Origin: JAPPHY01 sp034423135
GTDB lineage: Bacteria; Chloroflexota; Dehalococcoidia; Lucifugimonadales; UBA2985
Assembly (NCBI GenBank): GCA_034423135.1
Contig: DAOUJC010000017.1
Span: forward strand, 1 to 28,677
Length of the DNA stretch: 28,677 nt
Direction: 5' to 3'
The notes below the pieces were generated by a model. That model searched no databases and was not told the DNA's origin. It saw nothing but the letters and a program-made list of their open reading frames with translations. Below, piece by piece: positions 1 through 7,734 of this stretch (position 1 is its first letter; each line of letters begins with the position of its first letter). The position numbers and the translations under genes were made by a program.

Positions 1-31
<31 letters not shown>

Positions 32-1276
32 AACCTGCGTTCTAGTCTAGCCCTCCGCCTCACCCGTCTCTCCCCGTTCCTCCTCCTGGCCGCCGCTCTC
101 GTCGCGCTGGCCGTCCTCTTTGCGCCCGGCGCACAGCCCGCCCAGGCCCAGGAGAGAGTCTGGTCCGCCACGCTGACGGTGCAGGAGGTTTCGAACATCC
201 CGATATTTGGGTGTTCTGACAGCATAGACGGTAAAGAATGTTCCACAGCCCTGACCGATGACACATTCACCTTTGGGGGCGTGGACTATGGAATCGAATA
301 CATCAATCTGTTGGGGGATTCGCTTAGCCTCGAGCTGGACAAGACCATTCCCGACAGCCTGGACACCCTGGTGCTGTACGTGGGCGGCGACGCGAGGCTG
401 GTCTGGGCCGACGGGCGAAAGTCCACCAGCTCCAACACGAACGACACCATAGCATGGGAAGGCACCGGCGTGAGCTGGTCCGAAGGCGACGTCGTGGGGC
501 TGGCCATGCAGAAAGAGCGGCCCCCCTCACCCCTCCGCCGCGTGTCCCTCTCCGTCTCCCCCAACCCGGTGGCCGAGGGCTCCAGGGTGACGGTGACGGC
601 AACCCTGTATACACCGGCGGGGACGGAGCAGGGGACCCTGGCAAGTGACGTGACCATCCCGTTGACGGTCACCGCGCGCTCCACCAACACGCTCGACAAC
701 GACGGAAATACGGTGACGATTCCCATCGACTCGGCCGAGAGTGGCGACTACGGGTCGCTGGCGAGCATCACCATCCCCGCCGGCTTTACGAGCACGAACG
801 GCTTCATCCAGACCGCCCAGGACACCGACGCCGACGACGAGACCTTCACGGTGTCGCTGGGCGACCTGTCGTCGTTGGAGAATGTGACGTCGGGCCCCAT
901 CACCTCGGTGCAGATCAGGATCACCGACGACGAATCCGCTTCGCCGGGGACGCTATCGGTGGACACCGGCTTCGGAAACCCGGTGTGCGGCTCCACGGTC
1001 AGCGTCACCTCCGAGACGCCGAAGTGGGCGGTTTTCCTCAGCCCGGCCCCGGCCGCCGAGGAAAACGTGGACTACCGGATCCTGGCCGACTCGAACGGAG
1101 GCTGGCTGCCGGCAGTGCCGATCCATACGACCGGCAACTCGGTCTACACCTCCTTCAAGTCCTATGCCGAACTGATGGAGACCTCCCCCGGCTTCAGGGG
1201 GATCGAGTTCAGGCTCGCCGACCACCCGGAGGTCACCGCAAGCTGCACCTACACGTTCCGGATCGGTGGAGTATAG
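32..1276 (+). CDS. Secreted Calx-beta-like repeat protein, 5' end missing
   Basis: The frame is open from the poly-C edge and has no ATG, GTG or TTG before GTG 179. Residues encoded from 35 to about 150 form a clear signal peptide: a positively charged start, a Leu/Ala-rich core (FLLLAAALVALAVLF) and an AQA cleavage site followed by Gln-Glu. Starting at GTG 179 would discard this, so the true start lies left of the window or was lost in the C run. The mature protein has an N-terminal beta-rich module (about 179-515) with a Cys pair (FGC...KECS) and LTDDTFTFGG, of a type common in secreted Chloroflexota proteins. A Calx-beta-like module follows (about 539-935), with VSPNPVAEGS, then DADDETFTVSLG and ITDDE, and then a C-terminal beta domain with two more Cys. 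It is probably an extracellular adhesion or surface protein. The specific ligand is unknown. Confidence 0.75.
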   Translation, partial: NLRSSLALRLTRLSPFLLLAAALVALAVLFAPGAQPAQAQERVWSATLTVQEVSNIPIFGCSDSIDGKECSTALTDDTFTFGGVDYGIEYINLLGDSLSLELDKTIPDSLDTLVLYVGGDARLVWADGRKSTSSNTNDTIAWEGTGVSWSEGDVVGLAMQKERPPSPLRRVSLSVSPNPVAEGSRVTVTATLYTPAGTEQGTLASDVTIPLTVTARSTNTLDNDGNTVTIPIDSAESGDYGSLASITIPAGFTSTNGFIQTAQDTDADDETFTVSLGDLSSLENVTSGPITSVQIRITDDESASPGTLSVDTGFGNPVCGSTVSVTSETPKWAVFLSPAPAAEENVDYRILADSNGGWLPAVPIHTTGNSVYTSFKSYAELMETSPGFRGIEFRLADHPEVTASCTYTFRIGGV

Positions 1277-1301
1277 GGAAGAAGCGGGCGTGACTGGCGG
1301 T

Positions 1302-2333
1302 ATGCGACGCATTGCACTGGCTGCGGGACTATTGCTCCTCCTACCCGCTCTGTTCGCAGCCTGCGGCGGCGGAGACGGCGGGCTGACCCGCGCCGAGGTG
1401 GAGGAGATTGTGCGGGAGGAGATGGCCGCGGCGCCGACTGCGACTGCTCCCGCTCCGCTGACCGAAGCCCAAGCCGAGGGGATCGTCAACGACGCCATTG
1501 CCAAGTTGCCCCAACCGGAGCAGGGCCTGACCCGGGCCGAGGTGGAGGAGATAGTCAGAGCGGCCATAGCCTCCATCCCGTCCAAGTCCGCCCCCGCCGA
1601 CTACACCCGGCACTTCGTCGGTAACGCCATCGCCCGTTACGAGGCCCAGGGCCTGGAGGCCACCCTCGTCCACTACAACAGCCCCCAGAGCGTGGACGGC
1701 CAGTGGTACGTCTTCATCATCGACCAGGACGACCTCGTGATAGGACACCCCGACCCCGAACGCCTGGGCCTGGACCTCAAGGGCTGGGTGGGCACCGACG
1801 CCAACGGCTACGAGTTCGGGCCGCAGATGCTCGCGGCCACGGAGGACGGCAAGTGGGTCTCCTACGTGTACCGCAACCCCGAGAGCGGCGGCGACTTTGA
1901 GTTGAAGAACGCCTGGGTGAAGAGGCACGACGGGCTGCTGTTCGGGTCGGGCTGGTACATCGAGGCCGACGAGTTCACGAGGATGCTGGTCTCCGTGGCG
2001 GTGGACAAGTACCGCGAGGTTGGGCTGGCCGGCACGATGGAGTACTTCGCCAGTCCGGGGAGCGCCCTGGCGGGGCTGGAAGCGGCCATCGCCTACTACA
2101 ACGACACCGAGGCGATTGGCGGCCACTGGTTCGCCTTCATCGGCGGGCCGGACGGCAAGATCGTGGGCCACTCCGACATCTCGAAGATCGGCGGGGACAC
2201 CCAGGGCCTGTTCGGCGGGGAGACGTTTGACGCCACTGAGTCAGGCGTCTGGGTGGAGTCCGAGTCGCTGCGGGTATTCGTGGCCGGTTACGACGGCCAC
2301 GTCTTCGGCTCAGGCTGGAGCCGCGGGGAGTAG
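1302..2333 (+). CDS. Lipoprotein with helical stalk repeats and two Cache-like modules
   Basis: From ATG 1302 the product is 343 aa. It begins with a lipoprotein signal (MRRIALAAG, Leu core, LFAAC) with lipidated Cys21 followed by Gly-Gly-Gly-Asp. GTG 1290, preceded by GGGAAGAAG, is an alternative start. Residues 28-42, 53-67 and 76-90 are three copies of a helical motif of the form LTxAxxExIVxxxIA, probably a stalk. Two similar halves follow (about 104-225 and 229-340). Each has a long helix, a WYVFI or WFAFI strand, a D-D/P-D-G turn with IGHPD or VGHSD, and ends in FGSGW, a pattern of single-Cache sensory modules. No transmembrane, HAMP or signalling domain is attached, so it may act as a periplasmic ligand binder. 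The gene starts 25 bp after the preceding stop and is probably co-transcribed. Confidence 0.7.
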   Translation: MRRIALAAGLLLLLPALFAACGGGDGGLTRAEVEEIVREEMAAAPTATAPAPLTEAQAEGIVNDAIAKLPQPEQGLTRAEVEEIVRAAIASIPSKSAPADYTRHFVGNAIARYEAQGLEATLVHYNSPQSVDGQWYVFIIDQDDLVIGHPDPERLGLDLKGWVGTDANGYEFGPQMLAATEDGKWVSYVYRNPESGGDFELKNAWVKRHDGLLFGSGWYIEADEFTRMLVSVAVDKYREVGLAGTMEYFASPGSALAGLEAAIAYYNDTEAIGGHWFAFIGGPDGKIVGHSDISKIGGDTQGLFGGETFDATESGVWVESESLRVFVAGYDGHVFGSGWSRGE

Positions 2334-2364
2334 GCGAACGGGCGAAGGGTGCGCCCGCGTCCCA

Positions 2365-2483
2365 TCCGTCATTGCGGCGGAAGCCGCAATCCAGTCCCCT
2401 TCCTCTCCCCCGCTCACCCTGAGCCCCGTCGAAGGGCGTGAGCGGGGGCAAATGCGCCTGCAGCCCGCCCGCTCAAATGGTTC
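2365..2483. repeat. Composite repeat unit, copy 1
   Basis: This 119-bp block contains a family C palindrome (2368-2394, GTCATTGCGGC...CAATCCAG), a 38-bp family A hairpin (2409-2446, CCCGCTCA to TGAGCGGG, inner stem CCC/GGG) and the start of a family B hairpin. Nearly the same block recurs at 2849-2965. Confidence 0.85.
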
Positions 2484-2528
2484 CCTTCGGCTTCGCTCAG
2501 GGTAAACTCTCGGCTCACCATGAGCGGG
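2468..2528. repeat. Family B hairpin with loop insertion
   Basis: The outer arms CCCGCTCA and TGAGCGGG and the inner TGG/CCA arms match the 37-bp hairpin at 2950-2986. Four loop bases (GACA) are replaced by about 28 bases resembling another common repeat (CTTCGGCTTCGCTCAGGG). Confidence 0.75.
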
Positions 2529-2539
2529 CCTAATCTCGT

Positions 2540-2598
2540 CCGCTCACCCCCGCATCAAGTGCGGGGCAGGCTCTGAGCTTGTCGAAGGGCGTGAGCGG
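2540..2598. repeat. Family A hairpin with loop insertion
   Basis: The arms CCGCTCA and TGAGCGG plus CCC/GGG enclose CTGAGCTTGTCGAA, as in the intact copy at 2893. A 24-base segment (2550-2573) is inserted after the inner CCC. With the flanking C residues it forms its own hairpin, CCCCGCA / TGCGGGG. Confidence 0.75.
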
Positions 2599-2634
2599 GC
2601 AAGAGATGGCGTCAGCGCCCGCTCCCCATCCCCC

Positions 2635-2693
2635 ATTCCCGCGTCCGCGGGAATCCATCCCCCCCTGGATTGCGGCTTCCGCCACAATGACGG
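2635..2693. repeat. Two family C palindromes in opposite orientation
   Basis: ATTCCCGCGTCCGCGGGAAT (2635-2654) is followed by CCA. After seven bases the reverse-oriented CTGGATTGCGGCTTCCGCC with ACAATGAC follows (2665-2691). Both belong to the short GTCATT-stem-ATCCA palindrome class seen at six other places in the window. Confidence 0.75.
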
Positions 2694-2718
2694 TGGCGGC
2701 GGTTGTGGCTCCCCTCCC

Positions 2719-2827
2719 GTCATTTCGAGCGGAGCCGAGAAATCTAGGGCATTCGGCGTGATTCACTGCCGGTCTGAGGGCGATGGCCTTGGATTCTTCG
2801 ACTCCGCTTCGCTCCGCTCAGAATGAC
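2719..2827. repeat. Two family D repeats (GTCATT..GAGCGGAG type)
   Basis: 2719-2745 reads GTCATTTCGAGCGGAGCCGA followed by GAAATCT. 2791-2827 is the reverse-oriented relative, running from GGATTCTTCGACTCCG to CGCTCAGAATGAC. These are dispersed intergenic repeats and no coding signal lies between them. Confidence 0.65.
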
Positions 2828-2848
2828 ATTGCCGCGGGGCACACTTTG

Positions 2849-2965
2849 TCCGTCATTGCGGCGAAAGCCGCAATCCAGTCCCCTCCCTCTCCCCCGCTCA
2901 CCCTGAGCTTGTCGAAGGGCGTGAGCGGGGCGAATGCGCTTACAGCCTGCCCGATCATATGGTTC
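2849..2965. repeat. Composite repeat unit, copy 2
   Basis: This is a near-identical copy of 2365-2483, with roughly ten substitutions and one indel by eye. It holds a family C palindrome (2852-2878), the spacer with TCCCCTCCCTCTCC, the family A hairpin and the start of the family B hairpin. Confidence 0.85.
2893..2929. repeat. Family A hairpin (37 bp, intact)
   Basis: The order is outer arm CCCGCTCA, inner arm CCC, loop TGAGCTTGTCGAA, inner arm GGG, a two-base bulge CG and outer arm TGAGCGGG. It serves as the type copy for the family. Confidence 0.9.
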
Positions 2966-2986
2966 GACAGGCTCACCATGAGCGGG
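2950..2986. repeat. Family B hairpin (37 bp, reverse orientation)
   Basis: The reverse complement reads outer CCCGCTCA, inner TGG, loop TGAGCCTGTCGAA, inner CCA, bulge TA and outer TGATCGGG, with one mismatch in the outer stem. It is paired with the family A copy 20 bp upstream. Confidence 0.85.
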
Positions 2987-3014
2987 CAAGAAGCGGCCCG
3001 CGGCGCGCCCGTCA

Positions 3015-3044
3015 TTGACACCGCAAATCGGCCTCTGCTAGCAT
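3015..3044 (+). promoter_or_regulatory. Sigma70-type promoter for the squalene cluster
   Basis: TTGACA (3015-3020), an 18-bp spacer and TAGCAT (3039-3044) preceded by TGC form an extended -10 promoter. Predicted transcription starts near 3051, leaving a leader of about 85 nt before the prenyl synthase gene. The same TG-N-TAGC-N-T signature recurs at two other plus-strand promoters in the window. Confidence 0.6.
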
Positions 3045-3135
3045 TGCCGCATCCCCGGCAAGGCGCCTCTCAGGCTCCATTCCCACCACTCACAGAGCCG
3101 AGCGCAGCGTCTCTGCACCACGGAAGAAGGCCACC

Positions 3136-4185
3136 GTGACTACCGAGCCCAGCCAGTCCGACGGCACACCCGCCATACTCCGCTCGTACCTTGACGGCGT
3201 GGAGCGCGCCATCGACGAGCTGCTGTGCACGGATGACTCGGACCTCGGCGTCATGCTCCGCTACCACATGGGCCGGGTCGACGAGACCGGCCGCCCCACG
3301 TCGCTGAGCCAGGGCAAGCGGCTGAGACCGTCGCTCTGCATGTTCGCCTGCGAGGCCGTTGGCGGCGCGCCGGAGCGGGCGCTTCCCGCGGCCGCCGCAA
3401 TCGAGCTTGTGCACAACTTCTCGCTAATCCACGACGACATCCAGGACGGCGACCTGCAGCGCCACCACCGCCCGACGGTTTGGGCAGTCTACGGCAAGCC
3501 GCAGGCCGTGCAGGCAGGCAACGCCATGCGCGTGCTCGCCGACCTGGGAGTGGGCCGGCTCATGACTGAGACGCTGGAGGCGCCGGTGGCGGCGGCCTGC
3601 AGCCGCGCTCTCAGCGAGGCATGCCTGGAGATGATAGAAGGCCAGGTCCTGGACATCGACTTCGAGGGGCGGACGGACGTGGACACCGCCTCCTACCTGC
3701 GCATGATCGGGCTGAAGACCGGCGCGCTCATCCGGTGCTCCATGTACATGGGCGCGCTGGCAGGCGGCGGCGACGACGACACCGTCGACGCGATTTCCCG
3801 GTGCGGCAGCCACATCGGGCTGGTGTTCCAGATCCGCGACGACTACCTTGGCATCTGGGGCCGCGAGGATGAGACCGGCAAGCCCGCAGGCAACGACCTG
3901 CGCCAAAAGAAGAACTCGCTCCCCGTCGTGTACGGCATGGAGCACGGCGGCGGCGTGGAGCGGGAGCACATCCGCTCCGTCTATGCCAAGGAGCACGTGG
4001 ACGACTCCGACGTTGCGTCGCTGATTGCGCTGCTGGAGAGCCTTGGCGCGCCCGCGTACATGGAGAGCCTGGCGGAGCAGCAAGCTGCGCTGGTGGAGGA
4101 CGCGCTCGGCGCCGTGAGGACCTCGGAGGGCAGCCGCGAGACGCTGCGGGAGCTGGTGCACTTCCTGCTCACCCGCGACCGTTAG
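3136..4185 (+). CDS. Polyprenyl diphosphate synthase (FPP/GGPP synthase family)
   Basis: This trans-prenyltransferase of 349 aa condenses isopentenyl diphosphate with allylic diphosphates. The sequence shows GKRLRPSL (60-67, substrate-binding Lys/Arg), the first Asp-rich motif HDDIQDGD with DDxxD at residues 100-104, and a second Asp motif QIRDDYLGIWG near residue 237 with Gly in place of the last Asp, as in many GGPP-type enzymes. GTG 3136 is chosen because GAAGAAGG ends five bases upstream. hpnC, hpnD and hpnE follow downstream, so its likely role is to supply farnesyl diphosphate for squalene. Chain length cannot be fixed from sequence by eye, so a geranylgeranyl product is possible. Confidence 0.88.
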   Translation: MTTEPSQSDGTPAILRSYLDGVERAIDELLCTDDSDLGVMLRYHMGRVDETGRPTSLSQGKRLRPSLCMFACEAVGGAPERALPAAAAIELVHNFSLIHDDIQDGDLQRHHRPTVWAVYGKPQAVQAGNAMRVLADLGVGRLMTETLEAPVAAACSRALSEACLEMIEGQVLDIDFEGRTDVDTASYLRMIGLKTGALIRCSMYMGALAGGGDDDTVDAISRCGSHIGLVFQIRDDYLGIWGREDETGKPAGNDLRQKKNSLPVVYGMEHGGGVEREHIRSVYAKEHVDDSDVASLIALLESLGAPAYMESLAEQQAALVEDALGAVRTSEGSRETLRELVHFLLTRDR

Positions 4186-4196
4186 GCGCGCGCGTA

Positions 4197-4225
4197 TTGA
4201 TGGGGCCTGCGGCTTGTGGTAGCCT
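4197..4225 (+). promoter_or_regulatory. Possible internal promoter upstream of hpnC
   Basis: TTGATG (4197-4202), a 17-bp spacer and TAGCCT (4220-4225) with TGG directly before it match the extended -10 pattern of the upstream promoter. Predicted transcription would start near 4232, giving a leader of about 60 nt before the SD-supported ATG at 4294. It could allow hpnCDE expression apart from the prenyl synthase. Confidence 0.5.
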
Positions 4226-4293
4226 GTGATATGAGCCACGCACGCCGCCGGTACACCCCCGGCGAGCGCACAGCCCCGGCACCGGAGGCCAGC

Positions 4294-5181
4294 ATGGACG
4301 GGCTTACAGCGGGGTCACGCACCAGGTGGAGCGCGGAGGAGGCGTACGAATACTGCGGCGCCCTTGCCCGCTCCCACTACGAGAACTTCACCGTCGCCTC
4401 GTGGTTCCTGCCCCGCGACAAGCGCCCACACGTCTACGCCGTCTACGCCTTCTGCCGCTTCGTCGACGACCTTGGCGATGAGGCGCCTGGCGACCGCCTC
4501 GCGCTGCTCGATCGGTGGGAGCAGGAGCTGAGGGCCTCCTACAACGGCACGCCATCACACCCCATCGCCGTGGCCCTCGCCGACACAATCCAACGCTTCG
4601 ACATACCGATGGAGCCGTTCCTCAAGCTCGTCGAGGCCAACCGCATCGACCAGAGGACGCAGCGCCATCAAACGTACGACGACCTGCTCTTCTACTGCGA
4701 CCACTCCGCCAACCCCGTTGGGCGGCTGTTCCTGTACCTGTTCGGCTACCGCGACGAGGAGCGTCAGCGCATGGCTGACGCCACCTGCACGGCCCTGCAG
4801 CTAACCAACTTCTGGCAGGACGTGCGCCGCGACCTGGAGATGGGCCGTATATACATCCCGCTGGAAGACATGGAGCGGTTCGGCTGCACGGAGGATCAGC
4901 TGCGCGAGGGCGCGGCAGACAACGCCTTCCGCGAGCTGATGCGGTTCGAGGTGGAGCGCGCCCGCGGCCTCTTCCGGGAGGGCGCCGCCCTGGTGGACGC
5001 CGTCGATGGCATCGTGCGGCTGGACATCGCGCTGTTCACGGAGGGCGGCCTGCACATCCTGAACGCCATCGAGCGGCAGGACTACGACGTGCTCAGCCGC
5101 AGGCCGTCGCTGTCCAAGCTCGCCAGGACGCGGCTGGCAGCGACCACAGCGCTCCGAATGAAGCTGCGGGGGAGAATCTAG
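4294..5181 (+). CDS. hpnC: Hydroxysqualene synthase HpnC
   Basis: This is a squalene/phytoene synthase family protein (295 aa from ATG 4294). In the HpnCDE route HpnC converts presqualene diphosphate to hydroxysqualene. Family marks are ARSHYENFTVASWFLP near the N terminus (the HpnC signature, unlike HpnD), the first Asp motif FVDDLGDE and the second NFWQDVRRD. The start is set by GGAGG at 4284-4288, five bases before ATG 4294. The frame is open further upstream, with ATG 4231 and GTG 4216, but those lack a ribosome site and would fall at or inside the candidate promoter. It is followed by hpnD after 34 bp. Confidence 0.9.
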   Translation: MDGLTAGSRTRWSAEEAYEYCGALARSHYENFTVASWFLPRDKRPHVYAVYAFCRFVDDLGDEAPGDRLALLDRWEQELRASYNGTPSHPIAVALADTIQRFDIPMEPFLKLVEANRIDQRTQRHQTYDDLLFYCDHSANPVGRLFLYLFGYRDEERQRMADATCTALQLTNFWQDVRRDLEMGRIYIPLEDMERFGCTEDQLREGAADNAFRELMRFEVERARGLFREGAALVDAVDGIVRLDIALFTEGGLHILNAIERQDYDVLSRRPSLSKLARTRLAATTALRMKLRGRI

Positions 5182-5215
5182 GCGCTATCGCAGGGTATGG
5201 TATACGGAGAAGCCG

Positions 5216-6088
5216 GTGACCACTGACCTTGACCTGGCCTACGAATACTGCCGAAGGCTGACCAAAGAGAGGGCGAAGAACTTCTACTACGCCTTCATCA
5301 CGCTGCCCGCCGCCAAGCGCAGGGCCATATACGCCACATACGCCTTCTGCCGCCTCTGCGACGACGCGACGGACGACGAACCTGACCCGGTCATCAAGCT
5401 GCAACTGGTCGAGCAGCAGCGCGAGGCCCTCGAAAAGACCTGCGCCGGAAGGCCGGAAGGGCAGGTCTACCTTGCCCTGCACGACACCATCAACAGCTAC
5501 GACATCCCGCGCACGTACCTGGACGAGGTGATCAACGGCGTGGAGATGGACATCACCAAGTTCCGCTACGCCACCTTCGACGAACTGAGCGAGTACTGCT
5601 ACCGGGTGGCCTCCGCCGTGGGCCTCATCTGCATCGAGATCTTCGGCTACACCAACCCCTGCGCCCGGCAGCACGCCATCGACCTCGGCCTCGCCATGCA
5701 GCTCACCAACATCCTGCGCGACGTGGACGAAGACCTGGAGCGCGACCGACTGTACATTCCAGCCGAGGACCTGGAACGCTTCGGCTGCTCCGAGGAGGAC
5801 ATCCTGCTGCGGAGGACCGGCGACGGCTTTCGGGAGATGATGCGCTTCCAAGTGAATCGCGCCCGCGACTACTTCGAAAGGGGCAAGCGCCTCCTGCCGC
5901 TTCTGTCGCCGCGCTCAAGAATGTGCCCCGCGATGCTCCACAGCCTGTACAGCCGTCTGCTTGACCGCATAGAGGCCGCGGAGTACAACGTGTTTGGCGA
6001 AAGGATTGGCCTCAGCACTCCCGAAAAGCTGGGACTGCTAGCGAAACTATGGATGAACGCGATACTGTCGAGGCGCGCGGAAAGGTAG
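5216..6088 (+). CDS. hpnD: Presqualene diphosphate synthase HpnD
   Basis: This 290-aa squalene/phytoene synthase family protein condenses two farnesyl diphosphates to presqualene diphosphate. Visible motifs are KNFYYAFITLP, the first Asp motif LCDDATDDE, NGVEMD, and the second Asp motif NILRDVDEDLERDRLYIP. GTG 5216 follows CGGAGAAG at a suitable distance. The gene sits between hpnC and hpnE, and its 3' end overlaps hpnE by 40 bp, which implies translational coupling. The assignment to HpnD rather than phytoene synthase rests on the neighbours and on the presence of a separate HpnC-type paralogue. Confidence 0.9.
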   Translation: MTTDLDLAYEYCRRLTKERAKNFYYAFITLPAAKRRAIYATYAFCRLCDDATDDEPDPVIKLQLVEQQREALEKTCAGRPEGQVYLALHDTINSYDIPRTYLDEVINGVEMDITKFRYATFDELSEYCYRVASAVGLICIEIFGYTNPCARQHAIDLGLAMQLTNILRDVDEDLERDRLYIPAEDLERFGCSEEDILLRRTGDGFREMMRFQVNRARDYFERGKRLLPLLSPRSRMCPAMLHSLYSRLLDRIEAAEYNVFGERIGLSTPEKLGLLAKLWMNAILSRRAER

Positions 6089-7428
6089 TCGTCATAGGCG
6101 GCGGGCTGGCCGGGATGGCCGCAGCCTGCCACCTCGCCGACCGCGGCCATCCGGTGGTGCTGCTGGAGAAGCGCCGGTTTCTGGGCGGCAGGGCGTTCTC
6201 ATTTCCGGCTCCCGACACCGGCCAGGAGACCGACAACGGCCAGCACGTTTTCTTGGGCTGCTGCACGTTCTACATCGATTTCCTGCGCAGCCTTGGCGCG
6301 CTCCGCAACACTCACCTGCAGGACTCACTGTCCGTGCCCGTGCTCGACCGCGCAGGCCGGCGCGGCGTCCTCCGCAGTGCCTCGCTGCCCGCTCCTCTCC
6401 ACATGCTGCCCTCGCTGCTCGCCTACCCGCACCTCTCGTGGACAGACAAGCTGCGCGTGCTCTACGGCGGCCTGCGCGTCCGGCTTGCCAACCGCACCCG
6501 AGACGCTACGACGCTGGAGCACGAGACCTTCGCCGCGTGGCTGAAGCGCCACCACCAGTCGGACGAGGCCATAGACCGCTTCTGGAACCTGGTGGTGCTC
6601 CCCACCCTGAACGACGACGCGTCGCAGGTGAGCGCGAGCATGGGGCTGAAGGTGTTCCAGGAGGGAGTGCTGCAGTCCAGGGAGAGCGGCAGCATGGGCT
6701 ACTCGAAGGTTGGCCTCTCAGAGCTGGTATCGGACGGCGCGATCGACTACCTCTCAGCTCGCGGCGGCGAGGTTGTGCTGGGCGCAGGCGTCCGGGAGCT
6801 GGCTATCGACGACGGCAGGGTCTGCGGCGTCCGCACGTCCCGCGGCAGCGTCGAAGGCGACTGGTACGTCCTCGCGCTGCCCTCCCACGACCTTGCGTCC
6901 GTTTTGCCGCCGGACCTCAACAGCAACGGCTTCTTCTCGCTCGCCAACGAGCTGACGTACTCCCCCATCGTCAACGTGCACGTCTGGTACGACCGCCCGG
7001 TGATGGACGACGAGTTCGCGGGCTTTGTGGACAGCCCCCTCCAGTGGGTGTTCAACAAGACGCGCATGCAGGGCGACGACGACGATGCGTCCGGGCAGTA
7101 CGTGTGCATCTCGCTCAGCGGCGCGTGGCAGTATGCGGACGTGCCGAGGCAACAGTTAGGCGAGATGTTCCTGGAGGAGATGGCGCGAGTGTTCCCCCGC
7201 GCCAGGGACGCACACGTGGAGCGCCTGCTGGTCGTGAGGCAGCCTAGGGCCACCTTCCGCTCGGTTCCCGGCGCAGCGGCCTTCCGGCTGCCCGTCACCA
7301 CGCCCATTGCCAACCTGTTCCTGGCCGGCGAGTGGGTGGACACAGACTGGCCGGGCACGATGGAGGGCGCCGTGCGCAGCGGAAGGGCGGCCGCCCTGGC
7401 ACTGTCGTCGAGAGCGCGCGGGGAGTGA
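6049..7428 (+). CDS. hpnE: Hydroxysqualene dehydroxylase HpnE
   Basis: This FAD-dependent amine-oxidase/phytoene-desaturase-like enzyme (459 aa) reduces hydroxysqualene to squalene. The N terminus has a dinucleotide-binding fold, VVVIGGGLAGMAAACHLADRG up to LLEKRRFLGGRAFSF, then DNGQHVFLGCC. The C terminus ends with the FAD-contact segment NLFLAGEWVDTDWPGTMEGA. ATG 6049 is the only canonical start ahead of the nucleotide-binding strand. It lies inside the end of hpnD, giving a 40-bp overlap. It completes the three-gene squalene set. No squalene-hopene cyclase lies in the window, so the use made of the squalene is not shown here. Confidence 0.9.
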   Translation: MDERDTVEARGKVVVIGGGLAGMAAACHLADRGHPVVLLEKRRFLGGRAFSFPAPDTGQETDNGQHVFLGCCTFYIDFLRSLGALRNTHLQDSLSVPVLDRAGRRGVLRSASLPAPLHMLPSLLAYPHLSWTDKLRVLYGGLRVRLANRTRDATTLEHETFAAWLKRHHQSDEAIDRFWNLVVLPTLNDDASQVSASMGLKVFQEGVLQSRESGSMGYSKVGLSELVSDGAIDYLSARGGEVVLGAGVRELAIDDGRVCGVRTSRGSVEGDWYVLALPSHDLASVLPPDLNSNGFFSLANELTYSPIVNVHVWYDRPVMDDEFAGFVDSPLQWVFNKTRMQGDDDDASGQYVCISLSGAWQYADVPRQQLGEMFLEEMARVFPRARDAHVERLLVVRQPRATFRSVPGAAAFRLPVTTPIANLFLAGEWVDTDWPGTMEGAVRSGRAAALALSSRARGE

Positions 7429-7514
7429 GTCGAAGCCGGGGCATTTGTATTGTCCGAGACAGCTTTGCCGGTGTCTTGCTATGAAAGTAGGCTATTCAGC
7501 GACGCCTCCTCACT

Positions 7515-7551
7515 CCCGCTCATCCTGAGCCCGTCGAAGGAAATGAGCGGG
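7515..7551. repeat. Family A hairpin with TCC/GGA inner stem
   Basis: The order is outer CCCGCTCA, inner TCC, loop TGAGCCCGTCGAA, inner GGA, bulge AA, outer TGAGCGGG. The inner stem differs from the CCC/GGG copies on both arms, so pairing is kept. Confidence 0.88.
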
Positions 7552-7573
7552 ACGACCAAGTATCCCCAATGTT

Positions 7574-7610
7574 CCCGCTCATGGTGAGCCTGTCGAACCA
7601 TATGAGCGGG
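7574..7610. repeat. Family B hairpin (37 bp, intact)
   Basis: The order is outer CCCGCTCA, inner TGG, loop TGAGCCTGTCGAA, inner CCA, bulge TA, outer TGAGCGGG. It lies 22 bp after a family A copy. With that copy it occupies much of the 306-bp gap between hpnE and the SRPBCC gene, and the pair may also end the hpn transcript. Confidence 0.88.
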
Positions 7611-7664
7611 AACATAAGCGCGCCGGCCACTATCGAACGACCCAGAGACCAACAGCCCTTGCTG

Positions 7665-7693
7665 TTGAATCTCCGCCGTCCGTGTGCTAGCGT
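7665..7693 (+). promoter_or_regulatory. Promoter of SRPBCC gene
   Basis: TTGAAT (7665-7670), a 17-bp spacer and TAGCGT (7688-7693) preceded by TGC. The leader to ATG 7735 is about 35 nt. It is the third example of the TG-N-TAGC-N-T type in the window. Confidence 0.6.
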
Positions 7694-7734
7694 AGCCTTG
7701 GCATTCCGGCCAAGCAGAAGACTGGAGCAAGCAC

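Noticed and set aside
2365..2986. Possible CRISPR array
   Set aside because: Repeats are hairpins of several families with irregular spacing and near-identical spacers. There is no regular repeat-spacer pattern and no cas gene.
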